DNA of 64,000 nucleotides, taken from Vesta saturnalis. Lineage: Eukaryota > Arthropoda > Insecta > Coleoptera > Lampyridae. The stretch spans positions 2,271,001-2,335,000 of the forward strand of contig JARFJB010001495.1 of NCBI GenBank assembly GCA_036346205.1, read 5' to 3'. Shown here in pieces: positions 23,544 through 35,200 of this stretch (the stretch's first letter is position 1; the number at the start of each line of letters is the position of its first letter). The notes below the pieces were generated by a model. It ran no database searches and had not been told where the DNA came from. It saw only the letters and a program-made list of their open reading frames with translations. The translations under genes were made by a program, and so were the position numbers.

Positions 23544-25254
23544 GCGATCTAGGACGTTTGGCGGGACCGTTTTGGCGCCAGACGATTTGGTTCAGGCAGA
23601 TTTGGCGCGGACCGTTTTGACGCGGTGCGATTTGGCGTAGCCTGTTCTGGCGCATTACTCGCATTTTGTAACACAGGATAACAGTGTGTATTATTATAAG
23701 TGAGAGAAATTGATCATTATACATACGCAAATGAAAAGTTTGACCCATGAGCATGCAAGCGCATAGAGCAATTCTCATGACTTCAGAATGGAATTTCGCT
23801 CACGTGTGATATACAACGTTTATCTCATAGGTACACAAAGCAATGAATTCCACTCAAACACCTAATACTCGCCTATAAAAATTGTATCGACTTATGTATC
23901 ATTTTTCGTAGTTATATTTATTTTTTTCACTTATGATTACTTTACCTCACTTGTAATATTTGATTTCTGTCACCCAAAAAATTGTCTAAAGTACCTCACT
24001 ACACCTGTAAGATAAATAAATAAAGAACACTTTGGAACTAAAACCTTTAATACCACAAACTTGCATACCTTACAATTAGAACGATACCTTTATTACTAAC
24101 AATATCTTTATCGATTCATTTTATAATTGTAAGATATACCTCTTAAACACTCTATGATGTTTCGGTTTTAATAATACAAAACCAAACGCAAAATTGAGGT
24201 ATCTGCATACCTTTTTTAACCTGTTTAGTGGCGATCTTCCTGCCAATAAATGTTGATATGTCTCTGCCATTTTGAATTCTTTTGAGGGCGTCTACAAATT
24301 TCCAAATAGTTGAATGATCCGTGCTAAGTTCTACATGCATTCTCCGATGGGCGGCCTCGGCATGGATATTTGTTCTGTCTTGATTTTTTAAGACTCTGTT
24401 GTACACAGTAATTTAATTACAAGTTTCTGCGAATTCTTAAATACTTGTAATTAATTATAACTTTGAATTACATTTTCGGTGCCTATGTACAAACTGACGA
24501 TTTCACTGAACACATGTTTATTCAAACCGAGGCTAGGTAGGTAGGTAACATAACAAATTTTCCACATGACTTAAATTCGCATTCACGGGTCCAATAAAAT
24601 AAACTTTATGGCGGAAATGGTCAGGTTGTATTTAAACTTCTTATATTATTACAAAAAAGTCCATTCAAAGATTCAAATAATACAAAATGTATGAATTTAG
24701 TATTTAAGCTTCTTATTTCCGAATTCTTCGGCAAAAAATTTTGAATCTTTGTATTTTTGCCGACTTTAAATTTATATTCAAAGAGCGTAATCTGAGTTAC
24801 TTAAAAATTGATGGTGTGGCGTGTAACCCCAAAAAATTATAAACTGTTTCCTAGCGGGATCAGCAGGAATTAACCAAATAAAATTAAAAAAGAGATTTTA
24901 AAATATTAACGTTGAAAAAACTTATTTGTACAAGTAGTACCCAGATCTGAATTAGGCTGCTAAATTTTTTGTGACACCCTGCATAATAATAATGATAATA
25001 AATTGCACTAGTACATAATCAAGACTTGGCCCCTCACGAGTAAAAGGGCGGCTAAACATTACTTATTCGTCAAGACAACAATATAATTGAAATTTAGCAT
25101 AATTCTTATAAACACAGATTGTGATTTATGACGTGACGTGGTATGTAGTGATTTGAAATTCTACAAATTGGCTCGCGCCAAATCGTCCTTGCGCCAAAAC
25201 GGCTTCCGCCAAACTAGAGCGCGCTAAAACGGCCGCGTCAAATCGTGCCATCCC
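23544..25254. mobile_element. Mutator-like (MULE) derivative with arrays of short repeats at both ends
   Basis: Both ends consist of alternating motifs of the type CGATTTGGCGCGG and CCGTTTTGGCGC, in inverted orientation at 23548-23655 and 25165-25250. The flanks GCGATTGT (23536-23543) and GGGATTGT (25255-25262) resemble a target duplication of about 8 bp. The only recognisable coding piece is a C-terminal MULE-type fragment on the minus strand. The element lies inside the left terminal repeat of the Harbinger. The open frame on the minus strand over the left array (rich in Arg, Gln, Asn and Pro) is a by-product of the repeats. Confidence 0.6.
24152..24406 (-). pseudogene. MULE-associated C-terminal fragment
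   Basis: An 84-codon frame carries RTNIHAEAAHRRMHVEL and HSTIWKFVDALKRIQNGRDI. These match the conserved tail that follows the MULE transposase domain in insect FLYWCH-type proteins (pattern RTNN..E..H....L...HP.IWKFI..L...Q). The catalytic domain and zinc finger are absent. It supports assigning the surrounding element to the Mutator-like group. Confidence 0.65.
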
Positions 25255-26435
25255 GGGATTGTAAAAGAAACTATGCGACTGATATCATCCACTGCAGGCG
25301 ACTCTACGCTCCTTCAGTTTGCGAGTGTAGTCCGCACAGAGTGTTCACTGTGACAATAATGGATATTTTGGAGAATCCCTCGCTCATCAGCGTAAAAAAA
25401 GGCGTTAGTTTTGGATAAATGAAATACTTAGTAGGTGGAATTCACTGGGAGAATACCATCACCTGCATGACGACTTATTGAATAATTCGCAGACATTCTT
25501 TGATTATTATCGTATGCGACATTTCAGTACATTTTGAGTCCTATAGAATCATCGATAATGAAAGATTAAAATTGTTGGAAGGCAATAACATCTTCGGAAC
25601 GATAAGTAAAGCTATTTAATTATCAAAAATATGTATTCATTTAGATATAACAATCTATTGGGTGCTTGAAATGTTCCGAAATACTGTCGTAAGCCAGTAT
25701 TAACGTCGCCAAAGGTTAAGTCAAATGATTCAGTCATCCACGATGGTTGTCTAAAACGATGGAGATGGTGTTGATGTGTAGGAGACGGAGTGTCCGAAGA
25801 TCTGTTGTACATCTCTTCTGCATCAATAAGAACGTGCTGAAGATTATTTCTTACCAATTTGCAAATATTTTTATGTATGGGCAAAACCCGCCAAAAAATG
25901 GTAGTCACTGTCCCCTTGTTCGTTAACAATATAGTCGGTAAATAAGTACACTTCAGCTCTCTCAATTTCTAGAAACATTCATCAATGTTGTCTGGTGGGT
26001 TATTTTGTACGCTTTTAATTGCTAACTGTAGGTGTAGGAGGCTCAACAGGAGGAACATTAACATCGCTTGGTAGTGTATCATCCTGTTTTGTGCGCCTGT
26101 GAACACTACCTGCAGGTGTTGGAGGCCCCATTTTTGTAGGATGAGTTGGTAATCTGCTCTTGATCACTAGCAATTATTTTGGGTGTGTGTGAATCAGACA
26201 AATCATCTTCAAAAAGTTTAGTTTTTTCGCCGTCTTTTTCAGAAGGAATGTTTTTGGAGAGGCAACGTTTCCTTACAGCTGTCTTGGTTCAACTATGTCG
26301 GAGAGGAACAACACTTCGTCAAAGAACGGCCACGAAGGCATCATCTCTAGACATACACTTTTGTATATTCTCTTCTAAATACATCGTGCAGCCATTTCCA
26401 CTTAGGGGAGGTCCGGCTACAGTGGCCATGCTCGT

Positions 26436-26870
26436 ACAGTGGTCACTTCTTCGTAAAATTTTAGTGGAATATCCGACAACACTGACATCTGGTTTGTGTG
26501 TATAGGTACCTTAAACGATTATTTTCAACGATCGATGATTTAGTTGTTGCTAAGTATGGTAATGAAACACGTGAATTTTCTTTGTGTGCAGTCAATACTT
26601 ATTATTTAATACACATTTAAAGTGTTCCCCAATAAACTTAAAAGTTTTTTTTTGTACTTTGCAGTTAATAGGTGTAAGTGTCGTCCTTGAAGGTATTATC
26701 TTCATACTCGAAAAGGTAAGAATTTTAGTTTTAATATTTTAGGTTACGATGTTTGATAAAGTGCGATTTGCGAACAGTGGCCACATTTTTTAAGTATAGA
26801 GTGGCCACTGCTTTTCTTTAAACCAGTGGCCACTGTACACTTAAAAATGTGGCCACTGCTTTTCGTATTT
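26436..26870. repeat. Subterminal AGTGGCCAC sites of the Tigger element
   Basis: At least six copies of the half-palindromic motif (A/C)AGTGGCCAC or its complement lie here, for example near 26775, 26807, 26825 and 26851, matching the last bases of the terminal repeats. A smaller set occurs before the right end at 29367-29430. Spaced internal copies of the terminal motif are typical binding sites for the pogo N-terminal helix-turn-helix. Confidence 0.7.
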
Positions 26871-27097
26871 TTAAACCGATTGCCTTATAATTATTGAAAT
26901 TGTTAAAACAAATATAGCTATATTCATCATAATGTTACTAGTCATTTATTATTATATTGTTGTTATATACCTAGGTACCGGTTTTAATCGGTTTTATATT
27001 TGTTTGCGTCAGTTTTTATATCGATTGTTTGTAGTAGGCAGGTATTAAGGGCATGTTCATATTATAGCTATATTTGTTTCTTTCAGAGGTTGCAGTA

Positions 27098-29223
27098 ATG
27101 CCACGAAAAGGTTTAAAAATACTGGCATTGGAAAAACCAGTGAAGAGACATGAAAATGCAGTATATGCAGTTTTGAAAGAGGTTTTCTACCAAAAGAGCT
27201 GCCATTAATTACAATATTCCTCGCACCACCCTACCAAGATATATAAAAAAATGTAGGGAATCCAGAGAAAACATAAATTGGAATAATCCCGATTTAGAAG
27301 GTAGTCCACGCATGTTGCCCAAATTATACAGTCAGAAAAAATTTTTCTAGTGAAGAGGAGCAACATTTGTGTAGATATCTGAAAACTATGGCTAATTTAC
27401 ATCACGGTTTGACGCCCAAAAACTCCCGTAAATTGGCCTATGAGTTGGCAATTGCTAATAAAAAATATTCCGACGCCTTGGAGCGAAAATCAAACTGCGG
27501 GAAAAGACTGGTTTACGGATTTATTAAGAGGAACAAAGACATTGCTGTAAGAACAGCGGAAGCAACATCTCTGGGAAGGGCTATGGGCTTTAATAAACCA
27601 GTGGTTGATAAATTTTCATAAACTTAAAGGGCTTATAGAAAATATAAACTAAATGCCTGTCAAATCTACAACGTCGACGAAACAGCGTTAACGACAGTGC
27701 AAAATCCCGGAAAGGTTTTAGCTGCTAAAGGCCAAAGGCAAGTGGGACAGATCACTTCAAGCGAAAGGGTACACTGTAACAATGGTGGGAGCTATAAACG
27801 CTATGGGAAATACCATTCCTCCATTACTAGTGTTTCCCCGCAAGTATTTCAAACACCATATGATCAAAAATTCGCCACCGGGAACTATTGGAGCGGCTTC
27901 TCCGTCCGGCTGGATTACATCCAATATCTTTGCAGAGTGGTTTAATCACTTCATCAATCATGCTAAACCATCTGCGGATGCCCCTGTACTTTTAATAATG
28001 GATAACCATGAAAGCCACATATCGCTGGCAGTTATAGAAAAGGCTCGACAAAACCATGTGAAATTACTGACACTCCCGCCGCACACCAGCCACAAACTAC
28101 AACCGTTGGATAAATGCGTGTATGGTCCTCTGAAAAAATATTATAGCAACGCTTGTCAAACTTGGCTGCTTAATAATCCCGGGAAAAGAATTGTAATTTA
28201 TGATATCGCTGAGCTTTTAGGGGTTGCATATCCACTGGCATTTTGTGCGAAGAACTGCATATCTGCTTTTAAAGAAACGGGCATTTTCCCCTTCAATAAT
28301 ATGATATTCAGTGACGACGATTTTATGGCTTCAAAAGTAACTGACATTCCTGAGATGGACCCCCAACTTAAAACTAGTTTAGGAGAATCCCAACCTAACG
28401 CCAGTTTTGAAGAATTCCAACCAAGTACCAGTTGTGGGAAAAACATGAAACCAGGTTTAAACACTCAAGAAAAAGAAGCTGTCTCAGAGGAAACTGTTGA
28501 TTCTGACATTGAACCTGGAGAGGACATAATAGTGCAAAAAGAAATGATTGAACAGAGGACACCGGAGAAAGAATTTATACCTCCAGAAATTGTACAGCCT
28601 TATCCAACAGTTAAAAAAATAATAATACAAAGATTCCCAGAAAAGGGAAAAAGAAATCGACGGAGGTATTGACGGATACTCCAATTTACGAAAGATTAAG
28701 AGTAGAAAACTATAATAAAGCATCTAAGCTGAGAAAAAACAACGCAGCTGAGGTGAAGCGCAAATGTTTTGACGAGAATAGGCATCAATTAATTGTTAAA
28801 AAGCCCAAACTACGAGAGATTGTCGATGTATCGAGCTCTGAGGAAGATGATATGAACTTATCTGATTTAACAGACTCCGATGATGTTGATTGGTGTGAAG
28901 AAATTGATGATATCGTAAAGGATTCTAAAGATCTAAGTGACATTAGCGCACAATCCTTTGTCTTGGTCAAATTTCCTACAAAAAAGACTCGCAAATATTA
29001 TGTGGGCAAGGTGTTAAAGAAAATTAGTAACCAAGAGTATGAAATTAATTTTCTACGAAAGCAAGGAAATGCGTTCGTTTTCCCAATCGTTGAAGATGCA
29101 AGTATTGTTTTGCTTAAAGACATAGAATTGCACTTACCTGATCCAAATTTATCCGGAGGAACGGCCAGAACAAGCACGACTTACAGATTTGCCATTGATA
29201 TTTCTTTGTACAATGTCAATTAA
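27098..29223 (+). pseudogene. Tigger/pogo transposase, DD35D
   Basis: The start at 27098 gives MPRKGLK, then in changing frames a CENP-B-type helix-turn-helix (NIPRTTLPRYIKK), the second DNA-binding domain (HHGLTPKNSRKLAYELA, TAEATSLGRAMGFNKPVVD), and the catalytic core: YNVDETALTTVQNP (first Asp), LLIMDNHESH (second) and HKLQPLDKCVYGPL (third), with 35 residues between the last two. An acidic linker and a C-terminal module (FVLVKFPTKKTRKYYVGKV, YEINFLRKQGNAFVFP) follow after a frameshift near 28650. At least four frameshifts or stops, so inactive although all three Asp codons survive. Confidence 0.9.
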
Positions 29224-31127
29224 TCTTTGAAAATCATTTAGTTATATCTCTTTTTTTGCATTTAGTGATGTAATATCCACTTAAAATTATTATAGGTACT
29301 TTTAAAGCAATGGTTGTATGTATTTATTTTGTTAATCCAATTTTCTTGTTAATTTCTAATTAGGAACAGTGGCACCCAACTCTTACAACATAGGGCCACT
29401 GTACCCTACATAGAGGGTACCGTGGCCATTTTGTATATACTTACAAAAACAAATTTTACTCAAAAATTACAGGAAATATTTGAGTTTTAGTACTGAATAG
29501 TTAATGTTGAAAGTGTAATGAACGATCCTAGGCAAATAGATATACAAAATTTATACAAGACTCAAAGTTTGAAGACAAAACATGAAAAGGTGGCCACTGT
29601 AGCCGGACCTCCCCTACTAAAGCTATGAACATACGCATTTGTAGTAGATACTATACAGACCGTATCAAATTAACTCTACTGCTAACTTTCCTATTTTTGG
29701 GGATAGAAAAAGTTTATTTGGGAAAGATCTGCAATTGTAACAATGGACCTTTTTCCATATATTAATTCATGCATGAAGGAATGCAAACTAACAAAACAAG
29801 TTAGTTAATGACATATTTTGTTATAGATTGTTACATATACTTGGCTACAAGTTCTTCGTTCTGTACATACATCATTCCCTCCGTCAGATGAACAACTGGA
29901 GTCAATAATAGAACGTTTTTGGAGTACGTGGAAATGTCCTAACTGTGTTGGGTGCATCTATGGAAAACATATACGCATACAGACTCCGGACCATTCAGGA
30001 AGTATGTTCAGAAATTACGAACGTTTCTTTTCGACTGAGCTACAAGGTGTTGCAGGACCTCATTACCATTGATACACTAGGGTATGGCAAGGGCAGTGAC
30101 AGTGGCCTGTTTTTTAATTCCCGTATTTATAGAAGGCTTTCAAAGAAATGAGTTTGGTAATAAACGGCTTACCGCACTGCTCTGAAACGAACATTAATGT
30201 GTCGCGTATTCTTTTGATGGGTGAAGCCTATCCGTTAAAAACTTACCCAATGCGATCGTTTCCTGCGGACCTTCACAGACAAATCGTCAGTAAGCGCCTT
30301 TCAAAAGCATGGCAAGTTATTGAATGTGCATTTGGTATCATTAGCACCAAGTGGGCTTTGCTTTAAAAAGCATTAAGGTTGCGCCAAACTTTGTCAATGA
30401 TATTGTTAAATGTATATGCTTGCTGCACAACATTATCACCGATAAAGAAGGTGAACCACAACCTGTGTCACTACATCAAGAGTCAGAAACCAGTAATGCA
30501 CACGTCAGGTTTGCATCTTTAGGTGAAAACAGAAGCGTTACTACCGCTTATGTGATCAAAGACAAATTTACAGCATATTTTTGTGAATACGAATCCAAGA
30601 CTAAAAAAAATGTATGTGTAGAATTTTATGTAGGTTTAATAATCTTTTTTTTGCTTTGTATTCATAGCTTATTAAAACATAAATAAAATAATCATAATAT
30701 TAATACGGTACTGTTTACTTATAATTAAGATACGGTACTGTTTACTTATAATAAAAAAACGTTTGTTATATTAAAATCAGAAATCAGTTATTTCATATAT
30801 TAATAATAACATTGTAATAAGTTACTTACCATCAACACCTATTACTTCCGCAATGAACATCCCGAGAATGATACTTTTTGTCTTTCATGTCCCACAAAGG
30901 GAATAACACTAATCAAATTTTGGTTATCAGTCTGTCAGAAAATACAGGCGATTATAAGCGACGAATCCCATTCTAGGGGAATCGGTCGTCAATCGCCCGC
31001 AGTCGGCTGAACTCAAGGTCGCTTTCAGTGAACGCTGTTCTCTTACAGTATTGTTATTAGGATTAGTCGCTCGTATACGCGGTACCCCCAGGCGCGCGAC
31101 TACGTTTCCAAGGGATGATCAGCCTTA

Positions 31128-32529
31128 GACTCAAGTATGGACGAGAAAAACGAAGAAAAGCAATAAAGAAACAGGAAAGGATCTTGAATAATTGAAATCA
31201 AAATCAGCAGAGGATGTAACAAAACTCATATCACATATTTTTACTATAATACTTAAACAAGAAGCCCCAAAAGAAAGAAGTGAACTAAATTCAAGACGAG
31301 CGGATTTGTACAAAATGAAATACCCAAACAATTGTGTCAAATGTAAGTGTGGTCCACTTTCGAAAGCAAAATTGATAATTTTCTTACTTATTAGCGCAGA
31401 TAAACGAAAACAACTTAGGCATACCAGTAAAAACAATCAATCGAAGATTACAGTTTTCGGTAGAAATCAACAGCTTGGTCCTGCGTCGTGTTTCTGCATC
31501 CTTTTTAATAGTAGCAGAAATTGGTTTCAAATCATTATATTCACCCTAAGCCGCAATTAGACCACCACAGTAGCAAAAACTATTTTCATTTATCACAGTA
31601 AAGTTGTGCAAAAACAAGCAGTGGAGAAAAATTTATTTACAAAATCAGGCAGTGATAAATTTAATCTAAAACATAAAACATTGCCAAATAAATCCCGCAC
31701 ACATACGAATGGTAGTTATGTAGCGTCGTGTCGTTCTAACGGAACCATCTTTTTCTCCACGAAACGCAAATAATATGCTAGTGCAGGTCGCCCAAAAGAC
31801 TCAAAATACTCTCCGCTCCCATTTTCATCGATGTAGATATCTAGCCTGGTTTATTCGCTGGATCGGTGTTTACAATACTTGCACATGGTATAGGTAGGTG
31901 AATCGGTAACTGATCAGAAGCGTATGCAAGTCAAAACACATTCTTGCGTCTGAAAATTAATTTCGAACATTTTAATACTTGTACCGGAAATATTGTTACA
32001 ATTTGTGTGTTCAATTTTACTATAGTAATGCGTTTTCAACCACACACATTGGTACCTGAATGTGATAGTTTAAACAGCTATAATGTTTCGCCTCCTTTTT
32101 TAATTTTCTAGCCTCGTCCAAGCTTAGTGTTGGTTTGTTGAGATATCTTAAAAACCTTCGTTTTTCAACAGCGCTCTTATGATCTCTTCTTCGAAATCGT
32201 TGTAGTACATGTACATGATAATTGTCTTATCGTATTTCCGACACAACAGCGCAAAAACTACCTACGCTGAAGATGTGTTACGTTTTGCCTCAGACAATTA
32301 TGAAAGTATAGAAGAAATTACCAAATAGATAAATAATCACTAACGAATACGCAAATTGTTGACGCTCGAGTATCATAATCTAACTAAGCGCGTCAACGCT
32401 AACATAAAAATAGGACTTTCACTATTCGGATATTTACACAATCGTTACGGCTAGGGTATCGACCATACCATGCCACAACTGCGGACTACTACCAACGTAC
32501 CCTGCAAGTATATGATAGGCTTACCATCA
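31128..32529. other. Unassigned sequence
   Basis: A 122-codon plus-strand frame (31192-31560, Lys/Ser-rich, with a CVKCKCG motif) is open here but matches no family I recognise. The rest up to 32.5 kb has only short frames. It may hold decayed retroelement sequence belonging to the copia-like fragment that follows. Confidence 0.4.
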
Positions 32530-32740
32530 CAAATGTTTGATTACTGCGGCTTCGTTGAACCGCAAATTGTGGGAGACGTTTTATCACAATGATACGGCTA
32601 GACAGATGAATATACTAGACATGGCAAATAATGGGTTCTCGAAAAGTCATGAACGTACAGCGACCACTAAACCGGTTGAGATTCTTGGTCCCATGCACTC
32701 GGATCTGTTTAACTAGGAAAAATTTATCCGTTACCGCTTC
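32530..32740 (+). pseudogene. Possible copia-type gag-pol fragment (pre-integrase region)
   Basis: One frame reads KLWETFYHNDTARQMNILDM-ANNGF, then KPVEILGPMHSDLFN. The order LWH.R.GH...(I/L)..(A/M)..NG followed by (L/I)..(I/M)HSDL(C/F)G is that of the GAG-pre-integrase and integrase start of Ty1/copia elements. The Cys pair expected between them is not visible and no LTRs were found. Tentative. Confidence 0.35.
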
Positions 32741-32829
32741 TGGTTTATACGTAAAAGCTTATCACACTTTATTTTCTGGTACCGCAATGCATCTCTAAAA
32801 TAAGGACAATGATATAACAAAAGCGATTA

Positions 32830-33850
32830 CGAGGATCCCTGCTAAAGTTAGAGAAATCAAGTACTCCTTGCAATGCTACGGTTCTACGATTATCATAATC
32901 GTAAAATTTGACATTTTATACCATTAGTACAACTGACAGTTTGATTGTATACAAAGCAGTTTCATTTGAGTAGAATTTTAAAAGTAGTAAGTTGTGAAAA
33001 AATGGATATTTCGAATCATGATGTTCGTGTGATGATTTTCTATGACTTTCGATACGGTTTAACGCCACAGCAATGTGTGGAAAAACTAAATTTGTTATTT
33101 GGAGATAAAACACCGTCTTAAACCGTGGTCTACAAATGGTTTACAGAATTCAAACGTGGAAGATGTACTTTTAATGACGATTTTCGCGAGGGTCGACCGT
33201 GCATTTCTGTTGTCGCAAAGAATATTGATGCTATGCGTGAAATGATTTTATCAGATCGACATGAAACATATAGTGAGATACCGACATCCTTAAGCATTGC
33301 GGCGAAATAAATACATACCATTTTGAAACAAAATTTAAATGTCAGGAAGCTTTGTGGTCGTTGGATTCCCACAATCTGGCAGAAGCTCAAAAAAAGCACG
33401 TGTCAGGTGGTGCAATGAAATGCTTAAAAATTTGATAATGGTCGTTCAAATTATGTGTATTACATTGTAACAGGTGGCGAAACATGGATATATGAGCCTG
33501 AGACTAAACAGCAATCATCTTAATGAATGTTCCAAAATGAACCTAAACCAACAAAAGTGATGAGCTCGCGAAGCGTTTCAAAGAAAGTGAAAGATTGTTT
33601 TTCGAAAAGACCGGTAAAGTGTTGCATTGGAGGATTGAGAATAGTTAATGCTGATTGTGTACTTCAATTTGTCTCCCCCAGGTGATCGGTGAAATTAGAA
33701 AAAACAATAAAATAAGCGAATTATTCTGCATCATGATAATGTACGTGCGCACACAGCACGACGAACTACAGAATTTTTGACTAGTCAAAATATCAAATCA
33801 ATGATTCACGTAGTCTCTGTGAACGCCCTATATCAACCTCGGGTATGGTC
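32830..33850 (+). mobile_element. Mariner (DD34D type) with decayed transposase
   Basis: The left end is shared with the fragment at 2324. The transposase starts at 33003 (MDISNHDVRVMIFYDFRYGL) and continues with YKWFTEFKRGRCTFNDDFRE, GRPCISVVAKNIDAMREMI, IHTILKQNLNVRKLCGRWIP, TGGETWIYEPETKQQS, EPKPTKVMSSRS and HHDNVRAHTARRTTEFLTSQ. The first catalytic motif, normally GDES/TW, is GGETW, so the Asp is lost. The second (HHDN) is present. The third (SPDLAP.D) is missing because homology stops near 33850. Several stops and frameshifts occur. Confidence 0.85.
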
Positions 33851-34189
33851 CACCAACAACGCGATTAATTAATAGTAGTTAAAAGTAATAGTACATTTCC
33901 ACCACTCATATTCAGATATCAATCCACTCTCGAAAATAGTTAAAAGTGTAGACTATAGAGAATAACAAGTTTGACATTGTAGAACCGGTTTACCACAATA
34001 CAGGGCTGTAAATGAAGGTAAGAAAGACGGTACGCTGTTTTATAGCCGCCATCTAATTAACTGAAATTTTGTCACACAAAGAACGTAAACATCATAATTG
34101 TATTTTCAAGGTCGGTTTACCTTTCATGTAATTATCTAATTATGGGTTTTCTCAAGTACGTCAGAGGTATTTTAATAATGAAAGGTTGT
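33851..34189. other. Unassigned spacer
   Basis: Short AT-rich stretch without motif. It may contain the lost 3' end of the mariner. Confidence 0.4.
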
Positions 34190-35200
34190 TATTGCTGGTT
34201 ACATAATAGGGTATCCACACACAATCTAATTACAGGCTTTTTTAACACACGGCAAAACTAATTTTAATGACCATCTTCAAAAACACGCTTCCAGTAATGA
34301 ATACAAATGCGTCCAATGTAATTATCGAAGAATCGAAGAACTTAACTGGAAGCGAAGTATGGGTTTTTTCCATTTTTAAGGATAGGTACAATAGTCGCTT
34401 CTTTCCATTTTGGCGGATACAGTCCTTTAGTCCAGATTCCATTAAACACATTTAGGAGCTGTTTTTTATACTCTGTTGTCAGATTGCGTAGCATTTCGTA
34501 CGAAATCAAGTCCGGCCCATGAGCGGATGATTTGCTACATTTCAAAGCGATGTTAAGTTCTTTAATAGAGAATGGGGAATTATACTCGTATTCGTTACTA
34601 TCCAAGAAATCTAGTTTAATCTCCCGATTTGCTTTAGTTCCTAAGAAAGAAGGGTTATAGTTTTTGGAACTGCTCGAATATTCAAATTGGTCCGCCAAAA
34701 GTTCTGTGACTTGGTTTGGATTACTGGTGATATCATTTCTGTTTATCTCCAACTGTATGGAATGTGCGTTACGTTTGCCTGATACTACTTTTATTCCCTT
34801 CTAAACCTTTCTGCTTGGAGTATTACGATTGATGCTGCTGACATAATTGTGCCAGGAGTGCCTTTTACTCTGAAGAGTAACTCTTCGTGAAAAAGCTCTA
34901 GCTTTTTTTAATGAGATAAGGTTTTCGTGTGTCGGATATTTTCGAAAGTTGTTTAATGTACGCTTTTTGGCTTTTATGGACTCTTGGACCACGTGATTCC
35001 ACCACGGCACTATGTGGTTGGTTAGTTTTCCATCAACTTTCGGAATTGCACCACTAGCTGCTCTAATTATGTCATTGTGACCTTATTTATATTCGGAGTT
35101 GTGGAGTTTTTATCAATGAGTGCATTTAGGTGAACTTAGAACACATCCCATTTAGCCTTACCAAAATTCCATTTGATGGGGCTTATCATAGGTACGTCTC
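34190..35200 (-). pseudogene. Jockey/CR1-like LINE fragment (linker and reverse transcriptase N-terminus)
   Basis: On the minus strand, from about 35195: MISPIKWNFGKAKWDVF, then PWWNHVVQESIKAKKRTL, KKARAFSRRVTLQSKRHSW and YVSSINRNTPSRKV, followed by TAG where Trp is usual. The same frame continues through PFSIKELNIALKCSKSSAHG, ISYEMLRNL, LLNVFNGIWTKGLYPPKWKE and IVPILKNGKNPY. This is the stretch between the endonuclease and the reverse transcriptase fingers of jockey-superfamily LINEs. Downstream the catalytic YADD half is missing, and so is the endonuclease upstream. A single nonsense codon in about 220 codons suggests a fairly young fragment. Confidence 0.85.

Larger units (their letters stand above)
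26405..29614. mobile_element. Tigger/pogo element with TA target duplication
   Basis: Perfect 24-bp inverted ends beginning GGGGAGGTCCGGCTACAGTG are flanked by TA on both sides. The element is 3210 bp and carries one transposase gene. Subterminal regions contain many copies of AGTGGCCAC in both orientations (left 26436-26870, right 29360-29430 and at the end), which look like transposase-binding sites. Perfect ends imply this is one of the younger insertions in the stack. Confidence 0.95.
25385..30490 (+). pseudogene. PIF/Harbinger transposase, split by MADF gene and Tigger
   Basis: The N-terminal exon (25395-25527) reads RKKRR, stop, FWINEILSRWNSLGEYHH and TFFDYYRMRHFS, as in Harbinger N-termini. 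The catalytic part lies 4.3 kb away at about 29830-30490: ESIIERFWSTWKCPNCVGCI, then GKHIRIQTPDHSGSMFRNY, then GEAYPLKTYPMR, LSKAWQVIECAFGIISTKW, and VNDIVKCICLLHNIITDKEG. Frame changes and stops occur throughout. The intervening DNA is the antisense MADF gene with the Tigger insertion, the same arrangement as at 10-12 kb. Confidence 0.8.
25612..30905 (-). pseudogene. Harbinger accessory MADF-BESS protein, interrupted by Tigger
   Basis: On the minus strand exon 1 (about 30905-30830) reads LWDMKDKKYHSRDV, a MADF start, and ends at a GTAAGT donor (30829-30824). After the antisense transposase exon comes KWKWLHDVFRREYTKV, the MADF helix motif KW..LRD.(F/Y)RRE. The Tigger insertion at its TA target (26403-26404 and 29615-29616) falls inside this exon. 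Further on are KRCLSKNIPSEKDGEKTKLF (about 26270-26220) and a decayed tail down to 25612 with DVQQIFGHS-like sequence. Many stops. Function as in copy 1: accessory DNA-binding partner of the transposase. Confidence 0.65.
23472..31124. mobile_element. PIF/Harbinger element, copy 2, with two nested insertions
   Basis: The inverted ends GGCTGATCATC (23472) and GATGATCAGCC (ending 31124) are flanked by the 3-bp target duplication TTA on both sides (23469-23471 and 31125-31127), as expected for PIF/Harbinger. Homology between the ends continues for about 70 bp (TTGGAA, GTCG, ATACGAGCGA). It contains transposase exons (plus) and a MADF gene (minus) interleaved. A Mutator-like element sits in the left end and a Tigger element in a MADF exon. 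Without these it is about 2.7 kb. Confidence 0.9.

Noticed and set aside
23398..23778. 126-codon minus-strand frame with repeated RQNGPRQI-like stretches
   Set aside because: The residues simply translate the repeat array at the end of the Mutator-like element.
28198..28994. Minus-strand frames opposite the Tigger transposase
   Set aside because: They lie antisense to clearly recognisable transposase coding sequence.
31192..31560. 122-codon frame as a possible gene
   Set aside because: No motif, start context or neighbour supports it; it lies between transposon remnants and is listed only as part of an unassigned stretch.
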